A DNA stretch of 64,000 nucleotides from Nocardioides panacis (GTDB taxonomy: Bacteria; Actinomycetota; Actinomycetes; Propionibacteriales; Nocardioidaceae): positions 372,001 to 436,000 of the forward strand of contig NZ_CP077062.1 in the NCBI RefSeq assembly GCF_019039255.1, in the 5' to 3' direction. The first letter of the stretch is position 1; every line of letters begins with the position of its first letter. The notes below the pieces were generated by a model. The model did no database searches and had not been told where the DNA came from. It worked only from the letters and a program-made list of their open reading frames with translations. The position numbers and the translations under genes are program-made. This document shows, piece by piece, positions 40,096 to 49,453 of this stretch.

Positions 40096-40910
40096 CCCGG
40101 CGCACCGCGGGGTGCAGGGACGTCGAGGTCGCGAGTGTCCGCCAGGACGTTCCTCAGGTGTCCCAGCGCGCTCACCTCGATCTGACGTGCCCGCTCAGCG
40201 GTGACCCCGAGCCTGTCGCCGATCTGGCGCAGGGTCTGCTGTGGCACCCCTATGCCGTAGTGGGCGCGGACGACGACACGTTCGCGATCACCGAGTCGCT
40301 CCGTCAGCTCGAGCACGTCGTGCCGTTCCAGCGCGTCGAGCACCGTCTCGAATGCCAGCTCGGCAGCACCGTCGGGGAGCTGGTCGCGCAGAGCGGCGGC
40401 TCCCTCGGCGTCCCCGGTCAGGCCGGGCTGATCCAGGCTTCGCGGCGTACGCGCGGCGAGCTCCAGGTGTTCCAGATGCGGTCGGGACAGTCCCGTCGCC
40501 CGAACCAGCTCGTCGCTGGTCGGCTCGGCTCCACGGGCCTGGAGGTGCTCGCTGCGGGCCGTGACCAGCGCGGCGAGGTCCCGAGCGGCCCGGTCGGACA
40601 AGGCGACGGGGCGGGTCAGCTCCGCGACGAGCCGCTGCATGGCCTTGCGGACCCAGAACGACGCGTACGCCCAGAACGGGACGTTCCTGGTGGCGTCGTA
40701 CCGACGAGCCGCCGAGAGCAGCCCGACCACGCCCTCCTGAAGCAGCTCCTCGCGGAGGACCCCGTCCCCGATCGGGAAGTGGCGGGCCTGCGCGGAGATA
40801 GCCGGAAGGAAGGCGTCCACCAGGCGCCGGCAGGCCTCGGCATCCCCGGCCTCGGTCGCGACCACGAGATCGCGCTCCTGCCGGGAGGTGAGGTGTACAG
40901 GAACAGTCAC
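40068..40910 (-). CDS. Sigma-70 family RNA polymerase sigma factor (group 3-like)
   Basis: A 280-residue protein. Region 2 is about 15-95 (EELLQEGVVGLLSAARRYDA, VPFWAYASFWVRKAMQRLV). A region 3-like part is about 105-165 (EPTSDELVRATGLSRPHLEH). Region 4 is about 205-265 (GDRERVVVRAHYGIG, QIGDRLGVTAERARQIEVSA). It lacks region 1.1. The domain set is that of alternative sigma factors between SigB-like and RpoD-like. No anti-sigma gene adjoins it. The start is ATG 40910; the C-terminal 20 residues are Pro/Gly-rich. Confidence 0.85.
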   Translation of the reverse strand: MTVPVHLTSRQERDLVVATEAGDAEACRRLVDAFLPAISAQARHFPIGDGVLREELLQEGVVGLLSAARRYDATRNVPFWAYASFWVRKAMQRLVAELTRPVALSDRAARDLAALVTARSEHLQARGAEPTSDELVRATGLSRPHLEHLELAARTPRSLDQPGLTGDAEGAAALRDQLPDGAAELAFETVLDALERHDVLELTERLGDRERVVVRAHYGIGVPQQTLRQIGDRLGVTAERARQIEVSALGHLRNVLADTRDLDVPAPRGAPGYASGPYAS

Positions 40911-41163
40911 GACGCATTGCCTGCCTGAGCCGATGGTGTGCCGACAGTTACCCCTGCCCGAGACTCTCCGATGGTTCCATCACCGTGCAGGTGGGGGAAC
41001 CCTCCGGCCCAGTCCGGCGCCGCCGTCCCTTGAGCGCGGCCCGTTCCGGCTTATTGGCCTCGGAGTCCAGTAGTCGCCGTCTCAGTCGTGAGGTGCGAGC
41101 AGCGTCCCGACCGCCGACACCGCCGGGTCGCTGCACAGCCTCTGTCGACGCCAAGGAGCAGCC

Positions 41164-41634
41164 ATGAGCACCGCACACATGACCATCCCGTCCCCGCCGG
41201 AGGATCAGGACCTGGCGACCATCCCCATGAAGTTCGAGGTCACGCCCCTGCCGGTCACCGACTTCGACCGCGCGAAGTCCTTCTACCAGCGCCTCGGGTG
41301 GCGTCTCGACATCGATCTCCAGTTCACCGAGCAGATCCGCGGCGTGCAGTTCACACCGCCTGGCTCGCCGGCATCGATCCAGTTCTCGCCGCCGGGCGCG
41401 GGACCGCTGCAGCACCTGTTGCTGATCGTCGAGGACATCGAGGCGTCCCGCGCAGAACTGGTGGACCGCGGCATCGACGTGAGCGAGATCTGGCACGGCG
41501 CCCCTGGGCAGCCTCCTGAGCCCGGCCGCGATCCGGAGGGCGGCTCGTACGTCAGCCAAGCGACCTTCTCGGACCCGGACGGCAACCAGTGGGTCCTCCA
41601 GGAGGTCACCGAGCGCATCCCCGGCAGGGTCTGA
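41164..41634 (+). CDS. VOC family (glyoxalase/bleomycin-resistance-like) protein
   Basis: A 156-residue protein with one VOC unit: FEVTPLPVTDFDRAKSFYQR, LGWRLDIDLQF, VQFTPPGSPASIQF, LLLIVEDIEASRAELVDRGI, and SQATFSDPDGNQWVLQE with the last acidic metal-ligand position. Most VOC proteins bind a metal and act on small reactive molecules; the substrate cannot be read from the sequence. ATG 41164 has AAGGAGCAGCC before it. Confidence 0.85.
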   Translation: MSTAHMTIPSPPEDQDLATIPMKFEVTPLPVTDFDRAKSFYQRLGWRLDIDLQFTEQIRGVQFTPPGSPASIQFSPPGAGPLQHLLLIVEDIEASRAELVDRGIDVSEIWHGAPGQPPEPGRDPEGGSYVSQATFSDPDGNQWVLQEVTERIPGRV

Positions 41635-41676
41635 TCGAGCGGGTGAGGCCACGGACCGGAGGGCCTGGTACGCCCC

Positions 41677-43222
41677 TCAGCTCCGACCGCCTGCCGAGGG
41701 GACTGTGTGGTGGTCGACGAAGACCTGGTTGCCCCCTTCGGTCGCGACCAGGCGCAACCCGCGCAGGCGCCGGTTCTCGCTGCTGCCGAAACCGTCCGCG
41801 TAGCGTCGGACGAGCACCTCGACCTGGCCGGACCGCAGGTAGCGCATCATGTCCCGCTGCCACCTCGCGTTGTGGCTGCGGGACCGCACCGTCCCGTCGG
41901 CGAGGGGCACGGCCTTGTCCCGGCCGTAGAGCAGTCCGGCCGGGTCGACGAGCTCGGGGCACCCGTGCCGCAGGTCGTTGCCGAAGGCGTCCAGGAGGAC
42001 CAGCGCACCGACGGAGTCGCTGCTGACGCACCGGGCTCCCGCCACGGAGCTGCGCAGGGCCGCGGGGAAGGTGTGTCCCGTCTCGGTGGTGCTGTCCAGT
42101 CGGGCGGTGCTTCCGAGGGCGCCCCCGATCAGCAGCGCCAGCACGACGACGGCGGTGACGTGCAACGAGCGGACCACGACGCGGGTGTGGGGAGCGCGGA
42201 CGGCGACCGCCGTGACCGCGGCGGCCGCGGTGAGGGCGATGGCAGGCGCGACGTACGCCGGGTAGAAGGTGTAGAACGAGGGGCTCGCCACCAGCACCAG
42301 CAGCTGGGCGACGAGCAGGACCGTGAACGGTCGGCCGGGTCTGAGGGTCAGCCAGGTCCACACCAGCAGGGGAGCCACGACGGCGGCGGCGACCAGCACC
42401 ACGCCGCGCGACCCGGTGTGCATCTCCCCGTGGGCGTACAGGGCGAGCCCGCCTGCCAGCCGGTCCCAGACGGTCGGAGGGGTCCGCGGCCGGCCCAGCT
42501 GGTCACCGATCACCATCGCGACCATGGCCCCGCGGGCAGCCAGCAGGAACGGGAGGCAGATCGCCGTGCCGGTGAGCGCCAGCGCGGCGAGCACGTGCGC
42601 CGCTGCCCGGGCGCCCCACCGCCCGGTGCACCAGAGCAGGACCACCAGCACCGGCACGGCGGCCCAGATCTTCACGGTGAGGGCGAAGCCGAGGCCGGCC
42701 CCGGCCACCACCAGGGCCCACCGGGACAGCGGCCCGCGGTGCCGGGAGAGGACGGCGAGGGCGATCAGCAGCCCCAGGCTCAGGTAGGGCTCCAGCCGCG
42801 GTTGCGTCTCCGCCATCACCGCCGGACGCCAGACGGCGTAGAGCAGGCCACCCGCCGCAGCCCCGACCAGGCTGAAGCGTCGGGCGGCGAGCACGACCAG
42901 ACCGGCATCGACCGCTCCGACGAGCACCGTGAGCACGCGCGCGAGCTCGAGCCCGAGCGTGTCGTGGGTCAGCTTGCTCACCAGGCCCCACGGGGCGAGC
43001 GCCACGATGATCCCCGGCGGGTGCAGGAAGACGAAGTCCCGGTAGGGCATCCGCCCGAACGTCACCGCCTCTGCCGCGGAGAAGTAGACCCCCCTGGTCG
43101 TAGCCGACCAGGCCGCTCAACCCGCCGCTGTGCGCGATGACCAGGGCCCGGGTCGACGCCGCGGCGAGCATCGCCAGGCAGACGAGCGTCCACGTCGCCC
43201 CACGCGCGCTTCGCTCGCTCAC
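41677..43222 (-). CDS. GT-C type glycosyltransferase-like membrane protein, copy B, one frameshift
   Basis: Removing one base from the G6 run near 43090-43095 joins VGYDQG to GVYFSAAEAVTFGR and gives 514 residues. The catalytic first loop and following segment are MPYRDFVFLHPPGII; about 9-10 membrane helices follow, and the C-terminal periplasmic part has LVDPAGLLYGRD and SRSHNARWQRDMMRYLRSGQ. This is the PMT/ArnT-like GT-C fold (polyprenyl-phosphate-sugar donors). The start GTG 43222 overlaps the stop of copy A (GTGA). Role: probably transfer of a sugar to a cell-envelope acceptor. Confidence 0.75.
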
Positions 43223-44905
43223 GGACGGCTCCTCGACTGGGTGGCTGCCACCTGACTCGACTCGCCCGGTCCCGGGTCCGCAGGAACGTCCCCGGTGTCG
43301 GGCTGCTCGGGTTGCGACGCGGAGCCGTTGCCGAGCAGGGCGAACGAGGTGCCGGCCTCCAGGGCCGGCAACGACTGCAGGCGCCGTACGGCGGTCCCGT
43401 AGCTGCCGTCGCCGCGCGGACGCAGCACGAAGATCGCCTGGCCGGAGAGCAGGTAGGACCCGAGATCGTGCTGCCAGCGCACGTTGTGGCTGCGCGAGAC
43501 CGCGGTGCCGTCGGGCCGGTGAGGCAGCGCGTCCCGGTCGTAGGTGAGACCCCTGAGGTCGACGGGCACCTGGCAGCCGCGTCGCAGGTCGCGCGAGAGC
43601 AGGTCGGTCAGGATCAGGGCATCGGGGGGAGTCGGCGGTCGCACACCGAGCAGCGGCAGCGGTCCGCGCCAGTGCCGTCGCGGGGAACGGGGAGCCGTCC
43701 ACCACGACCGAGTCGACGATCAGGCACGTGCACACGGCCAGCAGGGGGCCCGCGGCGAGCAACGGGACGGCGCCGGGCCGCATCGCCAGCGGTGCCCGCG
43801 ACGTCGCACCCGGACCCGACGGGCTGCCAGGCCGGCGGACCAGCTGTGCCACCACCAGCGCCAGGCCGGGAGCGGCGAAGGCGCTGTAGTAGTCGAAGAA
43901 CGAGGGACTCAGCAGGAGCACGAGCACCTGCACGCCGAGGAGGCTGAGCGCGAACCGGCCGGGTCCGCTGCCCGCGCAGGCGAGGCAGACCACGACCGCT
44001 GCGCAGCCGCCGAGGATCCAGGTCGCCGGCCCCGGCGACCAGTGGGGAGGCGGCGTGGCCCACGGCAGGAAGACGTGCCCGAGCCGGGCCGCCGTGCCCA
44101 TCGGGGTCCGTCCGCGGCCGATCTGGTCGCGGACGACCATGCGGACCATCTGCGCGGGTGCCGCGAGCAGGAAGGGCCCGTCCACGAGGGTTCCCGCCAG
44201 CAGCCCGCCCAGCACGGTCCACCCCGCGGCCTGCGCGCCGGCGCGGCGCCAGACCCACAGCAGCACCAGCGCGGCGGGGGCCACCGCCCAGATCTTGACG
44301 CTGACCGACAGAGCGAGGGCGACCCCCACCCAGAGCAGCACGCGCCGCGACGGAGGCCCCGGCTGCCGGGACAGCAGGCTGACCGCGACCAGCAGTCCGA
44401 GCGAGACGAGGGGCTCCAGGCGGGTGTTCGTCTCCGTGAGGGCCACGGGGGTCCACACGGCATAGAACAGCCCGCCCGCGGTCGCTGCCCACAGACCGCA
44501 CCGGCGGCAGATCCAGAAGACCAGGGTCGCGTTCAGCGCCCCGACGAGCATCCAGGCCACGCGGGCCGTCTCGAGACCCACGTGGTCGCGGGTGAGCCGC
44601 CCCACCAGCGCGAACGGCGTCAGCGCCAGCATCACGCCGGGCGGGTGCAGCAGCACGAAGTCGCGGTAGGGGAGCCGCCCCCACAGGAACGAGACCGAGG
44701 CTGCGTAGTACACGCCGTCGTCGTACCCGTAGGTGCCACCGACGCCGCCGCCGCGCACCGCGATCCACAGTCGCACGGCGAACGCGGCCCCGGCGACGGC
44801 GAGCACGAGTCCGGAGGCCGCCCACCGCTCGCGGGTGCGCCGAGCTGTCAGCAGGCTCCGTTCCACCATGACAGTGACCCCGTCGAGCGAGTGGGCGACG
44901 ACCAT
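43219..44905 (-). CDS. GT-C type glycosyltransferase-like membrane protein, copy A, one frameshift
   Basis: A C6 run on the coding strand (43624-43629) breaks the frame; removing one base joins CATADSP to DALILTDLLSRDLRRGCQVP and gives 561 residues from ATG 44905, or 549 from ATG 44869. The motif LPYRDFVLLHPPGVMLAL and the C-terminal SRSHNVRWQHDLGSYLLSGQ parallel copy B, so these are tandem paralogues. The first loop holds GYDDGVYY, with the paired Asp of GT-C enzymes. About 10-11 membrane helices. It is divergent from the glutamine-synthetase-like gene. Confidence 0.75.
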
Positions 44906-45052
44906 CGAGACCCGTGTCCACTATCGCTCGCACAGCCTGCCAACTGCCTGAACGGGATGCGCCGTGGGCCGCGACGCGTGGTCACGGCCACCGTGGTCGG
45001 CGCCTGGTGGACGGGTCGTGGACGCAGCTCTAGCCTGAGCCAGGGGTGAGCC

Positions 45053-46429
45053 TTGGACACGAAGTGGCGTGAGAAGCAGGAGCGCAGCGCGCACGCGCGC
45101 GTGGCCGCCCTGGCCGAGGACGGGGTCGACGGGGTCGCGCTGAGCTACGTCGACAACGCCGGCGTCACCCGGGTGAAGACCGTGCCGCTGGCGGGGCTGC
45201 CGCGCGCCAGTGCCTGGGGCGTCGGCATGTCGCCCGTGTTCGACGTGTTCTGCGTCGATGACAGCATCACGTCCGGCCGGCTCGCAGGTGGGCCCGGGGG
45301 AGACCTGCGGCTGTACCCGGACCTCGACCGCCTCGTGAGCCTGGCGGCGCAGCCCGGTTGGGCGTGGGCGCCGGTGGACCGGTACACCCAGGACGGCGAG
45401 CAGCATCCCGGGTGCCAGCGTGGCTTCGCCCGACGGGCGGCGGCGGAGGCGGCCGACGACGGACTCGAGGTCAAGATGGGCTTCGAGGTCGAGTGGGTGG
45501 TGGGGACCGACGTGGACGGCGAGCTCCGTCCGGCGTGCAGCGGCCCCGCGTACGGCATGACGCGGCTGGTCGAGCTGTCGGACTACTGCCACGACGTCCT
45601 GACCGCCCTCGCGGCGGAGTCGGTGGACGTGCTGCAGCTGCACCCGGAGTACGCCGCCGGGCAGTTCGAGCTCTCGGCCCGACCGCTCGACCCGGTGGGT
45701 GCCGCGGACCAGGTGCTGCTCGTGCGCGAGACGGTGCGGGCCGTGTCCCACCGGCACGGCCTGCAGGCCTCGTTCGCCCCGGTCGTGGTGGCCGGATCGG
45801 TCGGCAACGGCCAGCACCTGCACCTGTCGCTGCGTCACGGCGGGGTCAACCTGCTCGACGGTGGTTACGGCCGGCACGGAATGACCGGGGAGGGCGAGTC
45901 GTTCCTCGCCGGCGTTCTCGAGGCGATGCCCGCGCTCACCGCCGTCCTCGCCCCGAGCGTGGGCAGCCACCTGCGGCTGGTGCCGTCCCGCTGGGCGGGT
46001 GCGTACCGCTGCTGGGGGCGGGAGAACCGCGAGGCCGCCCTCCGGCTGGTCACCGGCTCGACGGGGGAGACGCACGCAGCCGCCAACGCAGAGGTGAAGT
46101 GCCTCGACGCCAGCGCGAACCCCTACCTGGCGGTCGGCGCGATCCTGACGGTCGGTGTCGCCTCGCTGGACAAGGGGCTGACCCTTCCCGAGGAGGTCGG
46201 CGGTGACCCCGACGCCCTCGACCCGGCAGAGCTGCAGCGGCTCGGCGTCCAACGGCTGCCGGAGACCGTGGCCGCGGCCCTCGCGTGCCTCGACGAGAAC
46301 GACCTCCTGAAGAACGCGATGGGCGACTACCTGTACGACGCGTTCACCGCCGTACGTCGCGCCGAGGCCGCGCACTTCGCCGACTCCTCGCCCGAGCACG
46401 TCGTCGCGGCGACCCGCTGGCGCTACTAG
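45053..46429 (+). CDS. Glutamine synthetase-like gamma-glutamyl ligase (GlnA4/FluG C-terminal type)
   Basis: A 458-residue protein with the GS fold: MGFEVEWVVG (metal Glu), GNGQHLHLSLRHGG (the N-G-x-H-x-H substrate loop), RLVPSRWAGAYRCWGRENRE (ATP and glutamate Arg residues) and AEVKCLDASANPYLAVGAIL. The N-terminal beta-grasp part (GVALSYVDNAGVTRVKTVPL) is typical of the group that ligates glutamate to amines rather than ammonia. It is followed after 8 bases by an amidohydrolase, together equal to the two halves of fungal FluG. TTG 45053 with CAGGGGTGAGCC is the start. Confidence 0.85.
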   Translation: MDTKWREKQERSAHARVAALAEDGVDGVALSYVDNAGVTRVKTVPLAGLPRASAWGVGMSPVFDVFCVDDSITSGRLAGGPGGDLRLYPDLDRLVSLAAQPGWAWAPVDRYTQDGEQHPGCQRGFARRAAAEAADDGLEVKMGFEVEWVVGTDVDGELRPACSGPAYGMTRLVELSDYCHDVLTALAAESVDVLQLHPEYAAGQFELSARPLDPVGAADQVLLVRETVRAVSHRHGLQASFAPVVVAGSVGNGQHLHLSLRHGGVNLLDGGYGRHGMTGEGESFLAGVLEAMPALTAVLAPSVGSHLRLVPSRWAGAYRCWGRENREAALRLVTGSTGETHAAANAEVKCLDASANPYLAVGAILTVGVASLDKGLTLPEEVGGDPDALDPAELQRLGVQRLPETVAAALACLDENDLLKNAMGDYLYDAFTAVRRAEAAHFADSSPEHVVAATRWRY

Positions 46430-46437
46430 GTCGTCGC

Positions 46438-47574
46438 ATGGGCATCGTGGACGAGACAGCCGACCTGCCCCTGGTCGACCAGCACTGCCACCCGGTCGTG
46501 CTGGAGCCGCTGGACCGCGCGGGCTTCGAGCTGCTGCTCACGGAGGCGCACGAGCCGGGACCCGCGGGGACCAGCCAGTTCGACACCCAGGTCGGTCTGG
46601 CAGTCCGCCGGTGGTGCGCGCCGGTGCTGGGGCTGGAGGCACACGCGGACCCGGACGCGTACCTCACGCGGCGTGCCGAGCTCGGCCCGCGGGAGGCCGC
46701 CCGGCTGCTGCTGGGAGCCTGCCGCACCAGCGACCTGCTGGTCGACACCGGGCTGCGGCATCCCGGCCTCTGCGAACCGGCGGAGCTGGCCGGCCTCTCC
46801 GGCGGCCGGGTGCACGAGGTGACCCGGATCGAGGCCGTCGTCGAGGAGTTGGCGGCGAGCGGCGTGGAGGCGGCCGCTCTCGGTCCCGCGGTCGCCGACG
46901 CGCTGGCCGACCGAGCGGCCCGGTCGGTGGCGTTCAAGACCGTCGCGGCCTACCGGGTCGGGCTCGAGCTCCCGGCTGATCCGCCCTCCAGCGCTGACGT
47001 CAGACGTGCCGCGGATCGTTGGCTCACGGACTGCGAGTGGAAGGATCGGTACCGGCTGGACGACCCGACGCTGGTCGCGCACGCCGTGCACACCAGCCTG
47101 TCCCTGGGCCTGCCGCTGCAGGTGCACACCGGGTACGGCGACCCCGACCTCACCCTGCACCGCGCCGACCCGTCCCTGCTGACCCCGTTCCTGCGCGCGC
47201 TGCCGCCGGCGACCGGGCCGGTCGTGCTGCTGCACTGCTACCCCTACCACCGGCAGGCCGCCTACCTCGCGAACGTGTTCCCGCAGGTGCTGGTCGACGT
47301 CAGCCTCGCGGTCAACCACGTCGGTCCGCGCGGCCCGGCCGTGCTCGCCGAGACGCTCGAGCTCGCGCCGTTCGGGTCGCTGCTCTACGCCTCTGACGGG
47401 TTCGCCCTGGCCGAGCTCCACCATCTCGGCGCCGTGCTCTTCCGGAGGGCGCTCGCACGGGTGCTCGACGAGTGGCTGGCCGACGACGCGATGACCGCCG
47501 ACGACGCACGCCGGATCGCCCGGCTGGTGGCGCACGACAACGCGCGCCGGACCTATCACCTCGAACCGTCCTGA
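46438..47574 (+). CDS. Amidohydrolase family protein (FluG N-terminal type)
   Basis: A 378-residue TIM-barrel metal hydrolase. The first metal motif is LVDQHCHPV, the carbamate or bridging position may be the Lys of SVAFKTVAAYRVG, then LQVHTGYGDPD, VVLLHCYPYHRQAAYLANVF and LYASDGF (last Asp). The domain order equals the N-terminal half of FluG and of gamma-glutamyl-amide hydrolases. Paired with the ligase upstream it may release an amine or process a gamma-glutamyl intermediate. ATG 46438 is 8 bases after the ligase stop. Confidence 0.8.
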   Translation: MGIVDETADLPLVDQHCHPVVLEPLDRAGFELLLTEAHEPGPAGTSQFDTQVGLAVRRWCAPVLGLEAHADPDAYLTRRAELGPREAARLLLGACRTSDLLVDTGLRHPGLCEPAELAGLSGGRVHEVTRIEAVVEELAASGVEAAALGPAVADALADRAARSVAFKTVAAYRVGLELPADPPSSADVRRAADRWLTDCEWKDRYRLDDPTLVAHAVHTSLSLGLPLQVHTGYGDPDLTLHRADPSLLTPFLRALPPATGPVVLLHCYPYHRQAAYLANVFPQVLVDVSLAVNHVGPRGPAVLAETLELAPFGSLLYASDGFALAELHHLGAVLFRRALARVLDEWLADDAMTADDARRIARLVAHDNARRTYHLEPS

Positions 47575-47673
47575 ACAACGCCGGACGCGGTCCTCGCCGC
47601 AGCGACGGCCCTTTCCGGGCCGGCCACCCGGCTCTCGACAAGCGCCCGCGCCGCGCTCACGATGGAGTGACCA

Positions 47674-47702
47674 GGTGGCGGCACGGGCGACGTACCGCCA
47701 CC
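47674..47702. promoter_or_regulatory. Inverted repeat upstream of the 44-aa gene, possible operator
   Basis: GGTGGCGG (47674-47681) and CCGCCACC (47695-47702) form an 8-13-8 dyad ending 22 bases before ATG 47725. Regulatory use is inferred from position only. Confidence 0.3.
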
Positions 47703-47724
47703 GCACGCACGACGCGGAGAGATC

Positions 47725-47859
47725 ATGGGAAACATCGGGACGGAACGCCGAGAGGTCGAGTTCGAGCCGGTTCCGGAGGTCGCGCCGGCGCAACCGGCCC
47801 GGCGTCGCGACCAGCCGCAGCCCACGCCCGCGCCGGAACCGGCTCCGGCGGGCCAGTGA
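47725..47859 (+). CDS. Small Pro/Ala/Glu-rich protein (44 aa)
   Basis: ATG 47725 follows GCGGAGAGATC. The protein begins MGNIGTERREVEFEPVPEVA and ends in a Pro/Ala-rich tail (PQPTPAPEPAPAGQ). It has no membrane segment. The N-terminal I-G-x-E-R-x-x-[VI]-E-F-E-P-[VL]-P pattern is familiar from short actinobacterial proteins, but no function is known. Its stop overlaps the next start as GTGA, so the two genes are coupled. Confidence 0.6.
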   Translation: MGNIGTERREVEFEPVPEVAPAQPARRRDQPQPTPAPEPAPAGQ

Positions 47860-48572
47860 CGCAGGAACGTCGCCCGCTGCCCGACCTGGTGCCGGGCCAG
47901 TTGCGCGGCTTCCGTCAGTTCGAGCTGCGTCACGACGGGCTGTACCCGTTGGTGCACACGGAGTTCGGCCCCTGGGGCAGTCCGCTGGAGCGCGCCGCCT
48001 GCGACGGGGCCGACGGCCACGCCGCCCCTGCCGCTGCCTGTCGGTGCGGTCTGTACGGCTGGTACCTCCCGGGCAGTGCGACGGTCGCCCTCGGTCGGGC
48101 CAACGCGGTGGTCGCGGCACAGGGGCGATGCATCCTAGGTGACCGGGGCTTCCGGGCGGCCGCGGCGCACATCGACGCCGTCGCCCTGCCGGCGATGGTG
48201 CGCACGAACCCCAGGGCGGCGCGCCGCGCCCGCACCATGCTCGCGGCGCGGTACCCGGGCACCGTCGTGTACGACTCGACGAGGCGGATGCTGAGGCACT
48301 ACCCGCCCGACGACGTGAGCGCACTCGGCATCCGCCCGCCCCGGGACCGCAGCCGCGGCTACCGGGCGGGAACCGTTGCGCTGTGGTGCGCGCTCGTGCT
48401 GCCGATGTACGCCCTGTTCGTGCTGCCCCATGACGCCATCGCAGGCACCGTCGCGCGCTGGTGGCCGGTGGTCCTGCTCCTCGTCGTCGCCTGGCAGGCG
48501 GGCATGGTGTGGCTGCTCGGGAGGCTGCTGTCCCTCCAGGTCAGCAACCCCGGAGGTCACCCGTCGTCCTGA
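47856..48572 (+). CDS. Hypothetical protein with soluble N-terminus and two C-terminal membrane helices (238 aa)
   Basis: The first 150 residues are soluble and contain CRCGLYGWYLPGSATVALGR, then VVAAQGRCILGDRGFRAAAA and RAARRARTMLAARYPGTVVY. Two membrane helices follow: GTVALWCALVLPMYALFVL and WPVVLLLVVAWQAGMVWLLG. Similar actinobacterial proteins exist (C-x-C-G-[LI]-[YH]-G...G-x-[VI]-x-x-G...R-[AC]-x-x) with unknown function. The Cys-rich H/C-x-C-G segment may bind a metal. GTG 47856 overlaps the stop of the 44-residue gene. Confidence 0.65.
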   Translation: MTQERRPLPDLVPGQLRGFRQFELRHDGLYPLVHTEFGPWGSPLERAACDGADGHAAPAAACRCGLYGWYLPGSATVALGRANAVVAAQGRCILGDRGFRAAAAHIDAVALPAMVRTNPRAARRARTMLAARYPGTVVYDSTRRMLRHYPPDDVSALGIRPPRDRSRGYRAGTVALWCALVLPMYALFVLPHDAIAGTVARWWPVVLLLVVAWQAGMVWLLGRLLSLQVSNPGGHPSS

Positions 48573-48594
48573 CGGGCCCGGAAGTGAGGTGGCC

Positions 48595-49444
48595 ATGTGT
48601 CGTTGGCTGGCATACACCGGTTCGCCGGTGCTGGTGCACGACCTCCTGTTCAAGCCGAGAACTCTCTCGTGGTGCAGAGCATGCACTCGCGGCTGGGGGT
48701 GGAGGCCGTCAACGGTGACGGCTTCGGCGTCGGCTGGTACGGCGCCCAGGAGACGCCAGGCGTCTACCACAGCACCGAACCGGCGTGGAACGACCGCAAC
48801 CTGCGGGAGCTCGCCGCCCACGCCTCCGCGGGTCGCGTGTTCGCCCACATCCGCGCCTCCAGCGGCTCGGCGGTCCAGCAGACCAACTGCCACCCGTTCC
48901 GGCACGGCCGCTGGCTCTGGATGCACAACGGGGCGATCGCAGACTTCCTGGCCGTGGAAGCGTGACCTGGCCCTGGCCGTCGACCCCGCGCTCTATCCGT
49001 TGATCGAGGGCTCGACCGACTCCGAGATCTTCTTCTTCCTCGCCCTCACGTTCGGGCTCGAGGAGGATCCGCCGGACGCGGTGGCTCGAGCCGTCGGACT
49101 CATCGAGGAGACCGGGCGGCGGCACGGCACGGAGCACCCGATCCAGATGACGGTGGCGACCACCGAGGGGGACACCCTGTGGGCGTTCCGCTACTCCAGC
49201 GAGGGGAGGTCACGCTCGCTGTTCCACAGCACCGACGTCTCCACGCTGCGTGCCCAGTATCCAGACAACCCGGTCCTGCACGAGCTCTCCGACGACGCCC
49301 GGCTCGTGGTGTCCGAGCCGCTCGGGGACCTGCGCGGCGCGTGGCGTGAGGTGCCCGAGTCCACGTGCGTCGTCGTCCGCGGTGGCCGCGAGGAGCTCCG
49401 GGAGTTCTCGCCCACGCACGTCAGCTCCCCCCGTGCGGTCCTAG
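48595..49444 (+). CDS. Class II glutamine amidotransferase, three indels
   Basis: ATG 48595 gives MCRWLAYTGSPV, with the N-terminal nucleophile Cys2. Three single-base indels are needed to read through. One G is missing near 48655 (restoring FKPENSLVVQSMHSRLG), one G is extra near 48956 (restoring FLAVKRDLALAVD), and one C is extra in the C6 run 49427-49432 (restoring THVSSPVRS and a stop at 49444). The result is 282 residues of the YafJ/EgtC-like family: GDGFGVGWYG, FAHIRASSGSAVQQTNCHPF, MHNGAIADF and STDSEIFFFLAL. It probably hydrolyses a gamma-glutamyl bond. Confidence 0.75.
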
Positions 49445-49453
49445 GCTGGCCGG

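Noticed and set aside
41707-45049. Long plus-strand frames opposite the two GT-C genes
   Set aside because: They are Gln/His/Arg/Gly-rich mirror frames. The minus strand carries the paralogous membrane proteins.
48595-49444. Amidotransferase considered as a true pseudogene
   Set aside because: Three single-base corrections restore the nucleophile Cys, all conserved blocks and a stop codon placed just before the next gene, so sequence error is more likely than decay.
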